A stretch of 64,000 bases of DNA from Candidatus Ideonella esbjergensis. GTDB lineage: Bacteria > Pseudomonadota > Gammaproteobacteria > Burkholderiales > Burkholderiaceae_C. The notes under the pieces were generated by a model that saw nothing but the letters and a program-made list of their open reading frames with translations, did not search any database and was not told where the DNA came from. Both the position numbers and the translations under genes were made by a program. Position 1 is the first letter of the stretch; each line of letters opens with the position of its first letter. This document shows, piece by piece, positions 50,376-59,860 of this stretch. The stretch is from NCBI GenBank assembly GCA_016710065.1, contig JADJLP010000007.1, forward strand, positions 20,069 through 84,068, given 5' to 3'.

Positions 50376-51845
50376 ATGCTGCCGCGCCTTCCGTACCGCA
50401 TCCAGATTCCGCTGGGCCTGTCGCTCGCGGTCACCTTGTCCGTGTTGCTCGTCAGCGCGGTGGCCGCCAACATTTCTGCGGTGTCTGCGCGCCAGGGCGT
50501 GGTCACCACGGTGCAGCGCGTCATGGACTTGTTGGCCGCGCAAGGCCGGCCCTTGCTCATGGCCGACGACACCTGGCGGGCCTATGAACTGCTGCGCAAC
50601 GCAGCAGCCTTGCTGCCGGACGCCGAGAGCGGCTATTCGCGGGCGGCCATCCTGGATGCGCAGGGACTTTGCCTGGCGGGTTCAGATCCCACTCGATTGC
50701 CCACCGGCGTGCGGGTGCTGGGCGCTCGCCAGGGTTCCTTTGATTTGCCAGCAGCCTCTGCCTTGACCGGCCCCCAGTCACTCGAAGCCGCCAACCACAA
50801 CCTGGCACTCATACAACCCATCCGCAGCGATGACGCCCAGGTGGTGGGCTTTGTCTTTGCGGAGGTGGATGCTGCGGCATTCGCACCCGACTGGGCCACC
50901 TTGGCCACACCGGCGCTGGTCGGCGCAGCCCTGGCAGTGATCGTCCTGCTGCCGCTGGGCTGGTTTGCGGGTCGTCGCATGGCCCGTCCCGTGGCGCAGA
51001 TCGCCCAGTGCATTGCCCAGATCGGCAAGATCGACCTGGCCCAGGTCCAGGCTCTGGTACCCGAGGTCAGCGATCCGGAACTCAACCGCATTTCCGGTGC
51101 GGTTCGTCGCCTGTTGGCCGAGATGGCCGTGCGGCAGAACAATGAGCAGCGCGCGTTGTCAGCTGAGCGCCTGGCGGCCGTCGGACGCATCACAGCGGCC
51201 GTGGCGCATGAGATCAACAACCCGCTGGCAGGGCTGCTGACGGCGGTGCAAACGCTGCGTCTGCACGGCGAGGCGCGAGAAACCCGGGAACGCACGGTCG
51301 GCTTGATCGAGCGCGGCCTGAACCAGATTCGCACCATGACGACAGCGCTGTTGCCACAGGCGCGTGTCGAGGACAGGTCCCTGAGCGTCAGCGACCTTGA
51401 AGATGTTCTGACCCTGGTGCAGGCCTCGGCCAGCATGCACAGCGTGTCCGTGGAAATGGCCACCCACATCGAAGCCGAACTGCTGGTGCCCTCGTCCACC
51501 TTCCGGCAGGTGATGCTGAACCTGCTGCTCAATGCCATCAAAGCGGCGGGCGACGGCGGCCGCGTTCACGCCACGCTGACCTGTACTCGCGAACGGGTGC
51601 TGACGATCGTGGAGAACACCGGTCAAGCCATGTCATCGGAAGACCTGCAACTCAAGTACATGGCCGAAGGCCGCCACGATCCTCATGGGTTCGGCCTGTG
51701 GATCTGCCGCGAAATCGCGGTGCGTTGCGGCGGGCACTTTGACGCTTCAGAGGCCGCCGACGTCCGTACACCCTTCAGTACCAGCCTGATCTTCTGGCTG
51801 CCCAACCAGACCCAACATGAGCTCAAGAACCCTATTGCTGATTGA
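50376..51845 (+). CDS. NtrB-like sensor histidine kinase (AioS/ArxS-type)
   Basis: A 489-residue membrane kinase. Two membrane helices (about 10-32 and 178-197) flank a periplasmic domain that could meet the binding protein. The H-box is VAHEINNPLAG (H278). The ATP-binding region has LNLLLNAIKAAGD (N box) and HGFGLWICREIAVRCGG (G box). It overlaps the regulator gene by 29 bp, so the pair is coupled. The NtrB-type H-box fits a sigma-54 partner. Confidence 0.88.
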   Translation: MLPRLPYRIQIPLGLSLAVTLSVLLVSAVAANISAVSARQGVVTTVQRVMDLLAAQGRPLLMADDTWRAYELLRNAAALLPDAESGYSRAAILDAQGLCLAGSDPTRLPTGVRVLGARQGSFDLPAASALTGPQSLEAANHNLALIQPIRSDDAQVVGFVFAEVDAAAFAPDWATLATPALVGAALAVIVLLPLGWFAGRRMARPVAQIAQCIAQIGKIDLAQVQALVPEVSDPELNRISGAVRRLLAEMAVRQNNEQRALSAERLAAVGRITAAVAHEINNPLAGLLTAVQTLRLHGEARETRERTVGLIERGLNQIRTMTTALLPQARVEDRSLSVSDLEDVLTLVQASASMHSVSVEMATHIEAELLVPSSTFRQVMLNLLLNAIKAAGDGGRVHATLTCTRERVLTIVENTGQAMSSEDLQLKYMAEGRHDPHGFGLWICREIAVRCGGHFDASEAADVRTPFSTSLIFWLPNQTQHELKNPIAD

Positions 51846-53160
51846 AGACGACCTGATTCTGGGTGAATCGCTGGTGCAGCGCTTTGAGATCGAGGGCGTC
51901 CAGGTCAATTGGGTACGGCGTCTGGCCGAGGCGCAGGCCTTGATCGAGCATCGGCTCTGGGGCGCCGTCGTCAGCGACGTGCGCCTGCCTGACGGTCTTG
52001 CCACACACTGGTTCGCACAACTGCCTGCCGCCCAACGGCAGTTGCCCTGGTACTTCCTGACCGGCTATGGCAGCGTGAACGACGCTGTGAGCGCACTGCA
52101 CGCTGGCGCCCGCGAGTATCTGACCAAGCCCTTCGACATCGAGAAGCTGGTGGAAATGGTGCTGGGCTCTTTGGCCAGCACCACGCGCCCCACACAGGCC
52201 GTGCTCGGAATCTCACCGGCCATGCGCCAGGTTGAGGAGGTGGCCCGCAAGCTGGCCAAGCAGAAGACATCGGTGCTGCTGATGGGCGAATCTGGCGTCG
52301 GCAAGGAAGTTGTGGCCCAGTTGATCCACGGCCTCGACCCGCGTAGCAAGAAAGGCGAGTTCATACCAGTGAACTGCGCAGCTGTACCGGACTCGATGAT
52401 GGAGGCCGAATTTTTCGGCTACGAAAAGGGTGCCTTCACTGGTGCACACCGCACGCACAAGGGGTTCGTGGAACGTGCTCACGGCGGCACACTGTTCTTG
52501 GACGAAGTGGGAGACCTGCCCGCCCACATGCAGGCGAAGTTCCTCCGTGTGCTGCAGGAACGCTCGTTCTTCAGGTTGGGCTCGGAAAAGACCACCCACA
52601 GCGACTTCCGCATCATTGCGGCCACCAACCGCGACTTGTACGCTGACATGCTGGCCGGCACCTTCCGGGAGGATCTGTTCTATCGCCTGGCGGTGATCCG
52701 CATCGAGATCCCGCCACTGCGGGACCGCCCCGAGGACATCCGCTGGCTCACCGAGCTCATCCTCCAGCAGATCACGGCCGAGCAAGGCATACCCATCGCC
52801 ATGTCGGAGATGTTCATGCGCGACCTGATGGGTCGCAACTGGCGAGGCAATGTGCGTGAATTGCGGGCCTTCCTGGAGCAGGCCGTGGTGCTGAGCAACG
52901 AAGGGGTACTGGACGTGTCTGCTTCGCCCCAGGCGGTCGAGCCAGAACACGGTGAGCCGGAGGTCTCGGTCGTTGGCCATGAGGTGCCGACCAGCCTTCA
53001 GACCATGGTTGAAGAAGTGGAGCGTCGGCACATTCGAGCCATGTTGCTTCGGTCACAGGGCAACATGGGGAGCGCGGCTGCTCTGCTTGGCATCAGCCGA
53101 AAGACGCTCTGGGAAAAGATGAGGAAGCTGGGGGTGTCCAAAGAAGAGGCCGGTGCGTGA
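51817..53160 (+). CDS. NtrC-family sigma-54 response regulator (AioR/ArxR-type)
   Basis: A 447-residue regulator. The receiver domain has D54 (VVSDVRLPDG) and K104. The central AAA+ domain has Walker A GESGVGKE (157-164), the sigma-54 contact loop GAFTGA (205-210) and a Walker B-type FLDEVGD. The C-terminal Fis-type helix-turn-helix is SAAALLGISRKTLWEKMRKLG. It should activate the sigma-54 promoter of the minus-strand operon from the paired upstream sites. The stop is at 53158. Confidence 0.92.
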   Translation: MSSRTLLLIEDDLILGESLVQRFEIEGVQVNWVRRLAEAQALIEHRLWGAVVSDVRLPDGLATHWFAQLPAAQRQLPWYFLTGYGSVNDAVSALHAGAREYLTKPFDIEKLVEMVLGSLASTTRPTQAVLGISPAMRQVEEVARKLAKQKTSVLLMGESGVGKEVVAQLIHGLDPRSKKGEFIPVNCAAVPDSMMEAEFFGYEKGAFTGAHRTHKGFVERAHGGTLFLDEVGDLPAHMQAKFLRVLQERSFFRLGSEKTTHSDFRIIAATNRDLYADMLAGTFREDLFYRLAVIRIEIPPLRDRPEDIRWLTELILQQITAEQGIPIAMSEMFMRDLMGRNWRGNVRELRAFLEQAVVLSNEGVLDVSASPQAVEPEHGEPEVSVVGHEVPTSLQTMVEEVERRHIRAMLLRSQGNMGSAAALLGISRKTLWEKMRKLGVSKEEAGA

Positions 53161-53323
53161 AGCGCCGGTCCATGCGTCCGCGTGCGCAAGGGCGTCTGAA
53201 CTCCTGCGTCAGTTGAACAGCCGCGTTTCCATTTCTGCCGTTAACCAAGCTGAGTTGAACTGCACATCGTTCGGCGACCGCGCTGAGAGCTCCGCCGTGA
53301 CAAGGAAAGGTGCTCTACTTTTG

Positions 53324-53338
53324 GTACAAATTTGGTAC
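53324..53338. repeat. Possible second copy of the tRNA-Val attachment core
   Basis: GTACAAATTTGGTAC at 53324-53338 shares AAATTTGGTA with the tRNA 3' flank (TACCAAATTTGGTA at 53386-53399), 62 bp apart. Integrated islands often leave such repeats beside a tRNA 3' end. The rest of 53161-53394 contains no gene. Confidence 0.35.
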
Positions 53339-53349
53339 TGGAATCAAAA

Positions 53350-53377
53350 AAGGACTTAGCGCTTCCGCTAAGTCCTT
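53350..53377 (-). terminator. Terminator after tRNA-Val
   Basis: AAGGACTTAGCG and CGCTAAGTCCTT form a perfect 12-bp stem with loop CTTC (minus strand GAAG). On the minus strand the stem is followed by a T-run, so it ends tRNA-Val transcription. It may also act on the plus strand after the regulator gene. Confidence 0.8.
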
Positions 53378-53394
53378 GATTTTCCTACCAAATT

Positions 53395-53471
53395 TGGTAG
53401 GCGCGATTGGATTCGAACCAACGACCCCCACCATGTCAAGGTGGTGCTCTAACCAACTGAGCTACGCGCCT
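53395..53471 (-). tRNA. tRNA-Val (anticodon GAC)
   Basis: On the minus strand: a perfect 7-bp acceptor AGGCGCG/CGCGCCT, D-arm GCTCAGTTGGTTAGAGC, anticodon stem CCACC/GGTGG with loop TTGACAT (anticodon GAC), variable loop, T-arm GTTGGTTCGAATCCAAT, and encoded CCA. It is 77 nt long. The 3' end faces the island on the left. Confidence 0.97.
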
Positions 53472-53530
53472 GCTGAGCCCGTGACTATAGCAGGAAAACC
53501 GGTTTCTCAGCCACTCGCGCACCGACGTAC

Positions 53531-55802
53531 TCACTTGCGTCTGGCATGCCGCACACCGGGCACCTGTGTCACCAGCCGCAGCACCTGGGCCAGGCGCGAA
53601 GCATCGGCCACCTCCACTGTGAAGGTCATCCACGCGGTCTTGCCATCTGAATCGCGCACCGACTGCGTGCGTACGCCGGTGACGTTCATGCGCTCCTTGG
53701 TCAGCACTTCCGAAATGTCGCGCAGCAGGCCCTGGCGGTCTGACGCCTCCACCGCCACGTCCACGGGATACGCGGCCTCGCCGGCCTTGGGTGGCACCCC
53801 CCAGGTGACAGGGATGACGCGCTCGGGCATGGCCTGCACCATGTGGCGGAAGTTGCTGCAATCGCTGCGGTGCACGGCCACACCCCGGCCTCGCGTGACG
53901 AAGCCACCGATGCGGTCGGGTGGTGCAGGCCGGCAGCACTTGGCCAGGTTGGTGAGCAGGCTGTCCACGCCGACCACCAGCACACCCCCCTTTTGAAGAG
54001 TCGCCGGCACGCGAGCGCTTGATCAACGGCGCATCGTGTTCTGCTTCGGGCGCTTCGGCCGGGCGCAACAGTTGCTCGATGGTGCGCAGCGAGAACTCGT
54101 CCTTGCCCACCACCTCGAACAGGGCCTCGGCGTCCTTGAAGCCCAGTCGGCCGGCCAGGTCGTCCAGCTTGAGCGCAGTCTTGCCTTCGCGCTGCAGCAG
54201 CTTCTCCACCGCTTCACGGCCCCGCGCGATGGTGCCGGCCTGGGCCTGGGAGTTGAACCACGCGCGCACCTTGGCACGGGCGCGCGGGCTGCGCAGAAAG
54301 CCCAGTTCGGGGTTGAGCCAGTCGAGCGAGGGCCCGCCTTCCTTGGCCGCAGTGACCTCAACCGTTTGCCCATTGGCCAGCGGCGTGGACAGCGGCACCA
54401 TCAGGCCGTCCACCTTGGCGCCCCTGCAGCGGTGACCCAGGTCGGTGTGCAGCGCGTAAGCGAAATCTATGGGCGTGCCGCGCGCGGTGAGCTCGATCAC
54501 CGTGGCCTGCGGCGTGAAGACGTAAATGCGGTCGTCAAAGCCGGTGCCTTCGGCCTGGGCTGGAGTCTCTGCGGCCTGTCCCGCGAAGTCGCGCTCCCAG
54601 GCCAGCAGCTGGCGCAGCACCGCTTTGCGGGCCTCGGCCACGCGCTCTTCAAAATCACCCGACGCGCTCACGCCGGCATAGCCCTTGGTGCCAGCCTCCT
54701 TGTAGGCCCAGTGCGCGGCAACGCCGTGCTCGGCGTGGTCGTGCATCGCCTGGGTGCGGATCTGCACCTCGATGGGCCGACCCTCGTCGTCCAGTACCAC
54801 GGTGTGCAGCGAACGGTAGCCATTGGGCTTGGGCCGGGCGATGTAGTCATCGAACTCGCCGAGAACCTGGCGGTAGCGCTCGTGCACGCGCGACAACGCG
54901 GTGTAGCAGGCCGGCACGTCGGCCACGATGACGCGCAGGGCCTGCAAATCCATCACGCGCTCGAAGTCGAGGTGCTTGCCCTGCATCTTCTTCCAGATGC
55001 TGTACAGATGCTTGGGCCGGCCGTACACCAGGGCCGGCACGCCGTGGGCCTGCAAATCGGCTGCCATGGCGCGGCGCGCGGTCTCGATGTTGGTCTCGCG
55101 GGCCACGCGGCGTTCAGTCAGCAAGCCGGCGATGCGCTTGTACTCGTCGGGCTGGGTGAAACGGAAGGCTAGGTCTTCCATCTCCCACTTGATCTGCCAG
55201 ATGCCCAGGCGGTTGGCCAGCGGCGCAAACACCTGGCGCGACTCGGCCGCCAGGGCCTGCGGACAAGGCAGCTTGCTGGCCGCGTACCAGCGCAGGGTTT
55301 GCAGGCGCGAGGCCAGGCGCAGCAGCACCACCCGCAGGTCGCGCGAGAAGGCCAGCAGCATCTTGCGCACGCGCTCGGTCTGCTGGGCCTGGTGCTCCTG
55401 CTCCACCTGGGCCTCGCGGGCGGCACGCTGGATCTGCACCAGCTTGCGCGTGAGCGTGACCAGGCTGGCGTACGAAGGGCCGAAGGCCTTCTCCACCACC
55501 TCCTCGGGGCGCTGCAGGAAATCGCCCGCGTACACCAGATAGGCCGCCGCTTGCAGGCTGGGCGCACCGCCGATGGACTTCAGCACCTCGGCCACGCCAC
55601 TGGCGTGGGCAAAGGCCTCTTCGCCGGTATCCAGCACCCGGTCGGCCAGCAGGGGTTCGGCGAAAGCGCGGGCGCGGGCCAGTGCCGAGAGGCCGGTTTC
55701 GGAGCCGTGACCGTCAGCCAGCGGCTGCGTGGGCGCCGTGGTGTCGCCGGCCAGCGCCACGATGGGCGCGGCCGGTTGGTCGGCATGGATCAGGCTCTTC
55801 AT
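53531..55802 (-). pseudogene. relA: RelA/SpoT-family (p)ppGpp synthetase, frameshifted
   Basis: Read from 55802, the first 590 or so residues include the pseudo-hydrolase region, the synthetase domain (KPNGYRSLHTVVLDDEGRPIEVQIRTQAMHDHAEHGVAAHWAYK) and a TGS domain (IYVFTPQATVIELTARGTPIDFAYALHTDLGHRC). The C-terminal zinc-finger and ACT part (VVGVDSLLTNLAKCCRP ... GVPPKAGEAAYPVDVAVEASDRQGLLRDIS) continues in another frame. The switch is at the run CCCCCCTTTT (53985-53994). One base change restores about 750 residues, the normal RelA length. The hydrolase HD site is changed, which fits RelA rather than SpoT. It is likely a sequencing error. Confidence 0.85.
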
Positions 55803-56693
55803 GGGCCGAGCAGGAACTCCCGCACCACCGCTACCTGGTCGGGCTGCATCAGCGTGGGCGCATGGCCCACGCCAGCAAACTCGTGCAAGCGTGCCTTGGG
55901 GCCGCGCTGGGTCATCTCACGGGCGGTCTGGGCCGAGAGCAGATCGGAATCGGCGCCGCGCACCAGCAAGGTGGGGCAAATGATGGTCGTAGCCCTACCA
56001 GGCTGCTGCTTCGCCCGCCGTGGCCAGTTCGGGCGTGATGGCCCGGAAGGCCACCGCAATCGCCGGGTCATAGTGCGGCTTGTAGCCAGTGCCATCGGCC
56101 ACCAGCTGCGGCCTGGTGAGCGCCAGCCATTGCTCGCGGCTGTGCGGGCCGAAGCTGCTGGAAACGGCCCACAGCGCGTCGGCGGCTTCGTCCTGCGTGT
56201 TCCAGCGCACCGGCGCGCCCAGGTACTGGCCTATGCGCACCAGAGAGGCGTACTCGATCTTCGGCCCCACATCGTTCAGCACCAGCTTGGCGATTGGACT
56301 CTTGGGCAGCGAGGCCAGGCCCATGCCGACCAGCCCGCCCATTGATGTACCCACCCAATGCACCTCGCTTGCGTTCAGGCGCGCCAGCAGGGTCACCATG
56401 TCGGCCACGTAGCTGGGGATCGCATAGCCCATCGGGTCGGCCAGCCAATCGGAGCGGCCACGGCCCACCACGTCAGGGCAGACCACCCGGTACTCTCCAG
56501 CCATGGCTTGGGCCAGGGTGTCGAAGTCGCGGCCCTGGCGGGTAAGGCCATGCACGCAAACCAGAACCTTCTTGTTGGCCGGATCGCCCCACTCGGTGTA
56601 GGCCATGCTGTGCAGGCCACGGGCGCTGATGCACTGCACCTCAAGCTGTCGGGGGGTGTGGGCGTTGGCGAACGGCATGGTGGTTGCTTTCAT
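55799..56693 (-). pseudogene. Alpha/beta hydrolase, frame broken near the 3' end
   Basis: The first part (start 56693; MPFAN at 56678 is an alternative) has the alpha/beta hydrolase pattern: LVCVHGLTRQGRDFD, oxyanion region, and the nucleophile elbow GTSMGG. A stop at 55995-55997 (TAG after GEAAAW) ends it early. The C-terminal part with IICPTLLVRGADSDLL and the His region GVGHAPTL continues in a shifted frame to 55799. Its stop overlaps the relA start. A stop and a shift within 20 bp suggest a sequencing or assembly fault. Substrate unknown. Confidence 0.75.
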
Positions 56694-56747
56694 GCAAGCA
56701 TCGACTTGGATAATCCACTGTAGCAAGCCCCCATAGGAGAAATCAGC

Positions 56748-57530
56748 ATGCTCAAAGGAAAAACTGTACTGGTCACCGGCTCCACCAGCGGCATCGGCCT
56801 CGGCATCGCCAAGGCCATGGCGGCCGAAGGCGCGAGCGTGATGCTCAATGGCTTTGGCGACTTCGAGGGCGCCAAGAAGGAAGTGGCCGCCATCGCCACG
56901 CCACTGGGTGCAAAGGTGAGCTTCCACGGCGCCGACATGAGCAAGCCCGCCGAGATCGAGGCCATGGTGCGAGCCTGCGAGGCCGAATTCGGCGCGCTCG
57001 ATGTGCTGGTGAACAACGCCGGCATCCAGTTCGTGGCCCCGGTGGACGAATTTCCCCTGGATCGCTGGGACGCCATCATCGCCATCAACCTGAGCTCTGT
57101 CTTTCACGGCATCCGCGCCGCGCTGCCGGGCATGAAGGCGCGCAACTGGGGTCGCATCATCAACGTGGCATCGGTGCACGGCCTGGTGGCCTCGACCAAC
57201 AAATCTGCCTATGTGGCGGCCAAGCATGGCGTGATCGGCCTGACCAAGACCGTGGCACTCGAAACCGCCACCACTGGCGTCACCTGCAATGCCATTTGCC
57301 CTGGCTGGGTGCTGACCCCGCTGGTGCAAAAGCAGGTGGACGACCGAGCCGCCGCCAGTGGCATCAGCAATGAAGAAGCCAAGCGCCAGTTGCTGGCCGA
57401 GAAAGAACCCTCGCAGCAGTTCACCACCCCTGAAGAGTTGGCCGCGATGGCGGTGTTCATGTGCTCGCCGGCAGGCAACAACCTGCGCGGCACGGCCATC
57501 AACATGGACGGTGGCTGGGTGGCTCAATAG
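56748..57530 (+). CDS. bdhA: D-3-hydroxybutyrate dehydrogenase
   Basis: A 260-residue short-chain dehydrogenase with the NAD motif TGSTSGIG (11-18), NNAG, and catalytic S-Y-K (SVHG, SAYVAAKHG). The sequence AICPGWVLTPLVQKQVDDRA matches the BdhA group, which interconverts D-3-hydroxybutyrate and acetoacetate in PHB turnover. The frame is intact. It is divergent from the hydrolase gene, with a short shared intergenic region. Confidence 0.88.
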   Translation: MLKGKTVLVTGSTSGIGLGIAKAMAAEGASVMLNGFGDFEGAKKEVAAIATPLGAKVSFHGADMSKPAEIEAMVRACEAEFGALDVLVNNAGIQFVAPVDEFPLDRWDAIIAINLSSVFHGIRAALPGMKARNWGRIINVASVHGLVASTNKSAYVAAKHGVIGLTKTVALETATTGVTCNAICPGWVLTPLVQKQVDDRAAASGISNEEAKRQLLAEKEPSQQFTTPEELAAMAVFMCSPAGNNLRGTAINMDGGWVAQ

Positions 57531-57668
57531 CCTGCAAAGACCCGCGATTGAGCCCCCTCAATCGCGTGCGGCGTACGGGCCAGCAAGATTTGTAACAGCG
57601 GGTCAAAGCCCGGTTTTCGGCCGGGTAAACCCCGCACAATCGCGCCTGTTACAAATTGGGAAGCCACC

Positions 57669-59729
57669 ATGAATGCATCGTCCAACTCCCGCCAGGATCG
57701 CATCGTTGTCGTTGACGACGACGCCCGCATCCGCGACCTGCTGCGCAAATACCTGACCCAGGAGGGCTTCGACGTGCTGCTGGCCGAAGACGCCAAAGCA
57801 CTGAACAGGGTGCTGACCCGCGAAACCATCGACATGATCATCCTGGATCTGATGCTGCCGGGCGAGGACGGCCTGTCGATCTGCCGCCGCCTGCGCGCCG
57901 CGAACGACCCCACGCCCATCATCATGCTCACCGCCAAGGTGGAAGACGTGGACCGCATCGTGGGCCTGGAGGTGGGCGCCGATGATTACTTGCCCAAGCC
58001 CTTCAACCCACGCGAATTGCTGGCCCGCATCCACGCCGTGCTGCGCCGGCGTCCGGCCCAGGAAGCGCCCGGAGCGCCCTCCAAGGACACCGAGGTGGTG
58101 AACTTTGGCCCCTTCGAGTTCGACCTGTCGCAGCGCCGCTTGACCAAGGACGGCGAGCCCATCACGCTCACCACCGGCGAGTTCTCGATGCTCAAGGCCT
58201 TGGTGCGCCACCCGCGCCAGCCGCTGTCGCGCGACAAGCTGGCCCAGTTGGCCCGCGGCCGCGAGTTCGAGCCGTTTGACCGCAGCCTGGACGTGCAAAT
58301 CTCACGCCTGCGCAAGATGCTGGAGCCCGACCCCTCGAACCCGCGCTACATCCAGACGGTCTGGGGCGTAGGCTACGTTTTGTGCCCAGTGAAGTACCCG
58401 CTTGAAAAGACTGAAGACTCTCTTCCGCTGTTCTGGCGGACTTTTGTGCTGCTTGGCGTGCTGCTGGGCGGCGGCATTTTTGCGTGGGTCAGCACGCTGC
58501 GCCAGCTCGAGTTTGAGCCCCGCGCGGTGCTGGCAGCCCAGCAACTCGCCAGCTTGGTCAACCTCTCGCGCGCGGCGCTGCGCTACTCCGACGGTATCAA
58601 CCGCGTCGCTGTGGTCAAAACCATGAGCGAACAAGAAGCGGTGCGGGTGATTCCACGCGAGCCCAAAGACAACTGGGAGCCGTTCGAGACCGACCGCTTC
58701 ACCCGACTGGTGGCCAATGACCTGCGCGCCCGCCTGGGCGAGGACACGGTCATTGCCCGCTCGGTGAATGGCCATACCGCGCTGTGGGTGGGCTTCACCA
58801 TCGAGCGTGACCCCTACTGGCTGCAAGCCGAGTACGACCGGCTGCAACCCCTCACGCCCAAGACCTGGATGGTTTGGGTGGCCATCGCGCTGATCGCCAC
58901 CTTGCTGGGCTCGGTGGCCGTGGCCAGGTTGATCAACCAGCCGCTGAAAGACCTTTCGTTCGCGGCCAGCCGCATCCGCGAAGGCGAATACGACTCCAGC
59001 CTGGACGAGCAGACCATGACCAGCGAGATCCGCACGGTCAACATCGGTTTCAACCGCATGGCCCGCGAGTTGGCCAAGGTGGAAGAAGAGCGTGCGGTCA
59101 TGCTGGCCGGCATCTCGCACGACCTGCGCACGCCGCTGGCCCGTTTGCGCCTGGAAGCCGAGATCAGCGTGGCCGATGACGACGCGCGTCGCAACATGGC
59201 CAGTGACATCGACCAGCTCGACAACATCATCGACAAGTTCATGGACTACGCGCGGCCGGAAGAAACCCGCGTGCAGGCCGTGGACCTGGCCCAGATCATT
59301 GAGCGCGAGGCCACCGCCTTTCGCGACACCTCGCAGATCCGCATCTCGCTCAAGCTGCCGCCCACGCTCAAGGTCTGGGGTGACGACACCGACCTGGGCC
59401 GCATCTTTTCCAACCTGTTCGAGAACGCGCGCCGCTATGGCCGTGGTGCGGAATCCGGCGTGGCCCGCGTGCAAGTAAGCCATGTGCAGACCGGCGACTC
59501 CATCATCATCGCCGTGCGCGACAACGGCCCCGGCGTACCGCCCGAAAAACTGCAGCAGCTGACCACGCCCTTCTTCCGCGGCGACACCGCCCGCACGGCA
59601 GCCACAGGCGCGGGCCTGGGCCTGGCCATTGTGAAAAAGGCGCTGCAACGCATCGGTGGTGAGCTGACCTTGTCCAACGCCAGCGATTCGGGGCTCATCG
59701 CCCACATCCGGCTCAAGCGCGCGGCCTGA
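57669..59729 (+). CDS. ompR-envZ: OmpR-type response regulator and EnvZ-type kinase read as one ORF
   Basis: The frame is open across 686 residues. The first 235 are a complete OmpR regulator: receiver (VVDDDARIRDLL, D at LDLMLPGEDG) and winged helix (RKMLEPDPSNPRYIQTVWGVGYV). The rest is a complete EnvZ kinase: membrane helices, HAMP, H-box AGISHDLRTPLARLRLE, and N, G boxes. In relatives these are two genes. Two single-base additions (after 58382 and in 58425-58426) would give an OmpR ending at the TGA at 58403 and an EnvZ starting at the TTG at 58402. The fusion is therefore probably not real. Confidence 0.85.
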   Translation: MNASSNSRQDRIVVVDDDARIRDLLRKYLTQEGFDVLLAEDAKALNRVLTRETIDMIILDLMLPGEDGLSICRRLRAANDPTPIIMLTAKVEDVDRIVGLEVGADDYLPKPFNPRELLARIHAVLRRRPAQEAPGAPSKDTEVVNFGPFEFDLSQRRLTKDGEPITLTTGEFSMLKALVRHPRQPLSRDKLAQLARGREFEPFDRSLDVQISRLRKMLEPDPSNPRYIQTVWGVGYVLCPVKYPLEKTEDSLPLFWRTFVLLGVLLGGGIFAWVSTLRQLEFEPRAVLAAQQLASLVNLSRAALRYSDGINRVAVVKTMSEQEAVRVIPREPKDNWEPFETDRFTRLVANDLRARLGEDTVIARSVNGHTALWVGFTIERDPYWLQAEYDRLQPLTPKTWMVWVAIALIATLLGSVAVARLINQPLKDLSFAASRIREGEYDSSLDEQTMTSEIRTVNIGFNRMARELAKVEEERAVMLAGISHDLRTPLARLRLEAEISVADDDARRNMASDIDQLDNIIDKFMDYARPEETRVQAVDLAQIIEREATAFRDTSQIRISLKLPPTLKVWGDDTDLGRIFSNLFENARRYGRGAESGVARVQVSHVQTGDSIIIAVRDNGPGVPPEKLQQLTTPFFRGDTARTAATGAGLGLAIVKKALQRIGGELTLSNASDSGLIAHIRLKRAA

Positions 59730-59755
59730 CCCCATCGTCATTCCCGCAACGCTGT

Positions 59756-59836
59756 GTCGTCATTCCCGCGCAAGCGGGAATCCATGGCTTCGACTGGTTT
59801 GAGCCAAGCATGGATGCCCGCTTTCGCGGGCAAGAC
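59756..59836. repeat. Paired extragenic repeat with two hairpins
   Basis: ATTCCCGC-N4-GCGGGAAT (59762-59781) and GCCCGC-TTTC-GCGGGC (59816-59831) flank a short spacer with CCATGG/CATGGAT. This matches the GTCATTCCCGCGnAAGCGGGAATCCA type common between genes in Burkholderiales and Neisseria. It lies between envZ and ispF, at convergent gene ends, and may help stop transcription. Confidence 0.75.
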
Positions 59837-59860
59837 GGGTCGTTGCGGGTGTGACGGCTC

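Noticed and set aside
53310..53996. Plus-strand ORF of 228 codons containing GFEPTTPTMSRWCSNQLSYAPAE
   Set aside because: It reads through the tRNA-Val gene backwards and into relA antisense; this peptide is a known product of translating tRNA genes.
54036..56345. Plus-strand ORFs opposite relA and the hydrolase gene
   Set aside because: Antisense shadows without motifs.
57669..59729. A genuine hybrid two-component protein
   Set aside because: Not excluded, but two simple indels restore the normal two-gene layout and nearby genes show the same kind of damage.
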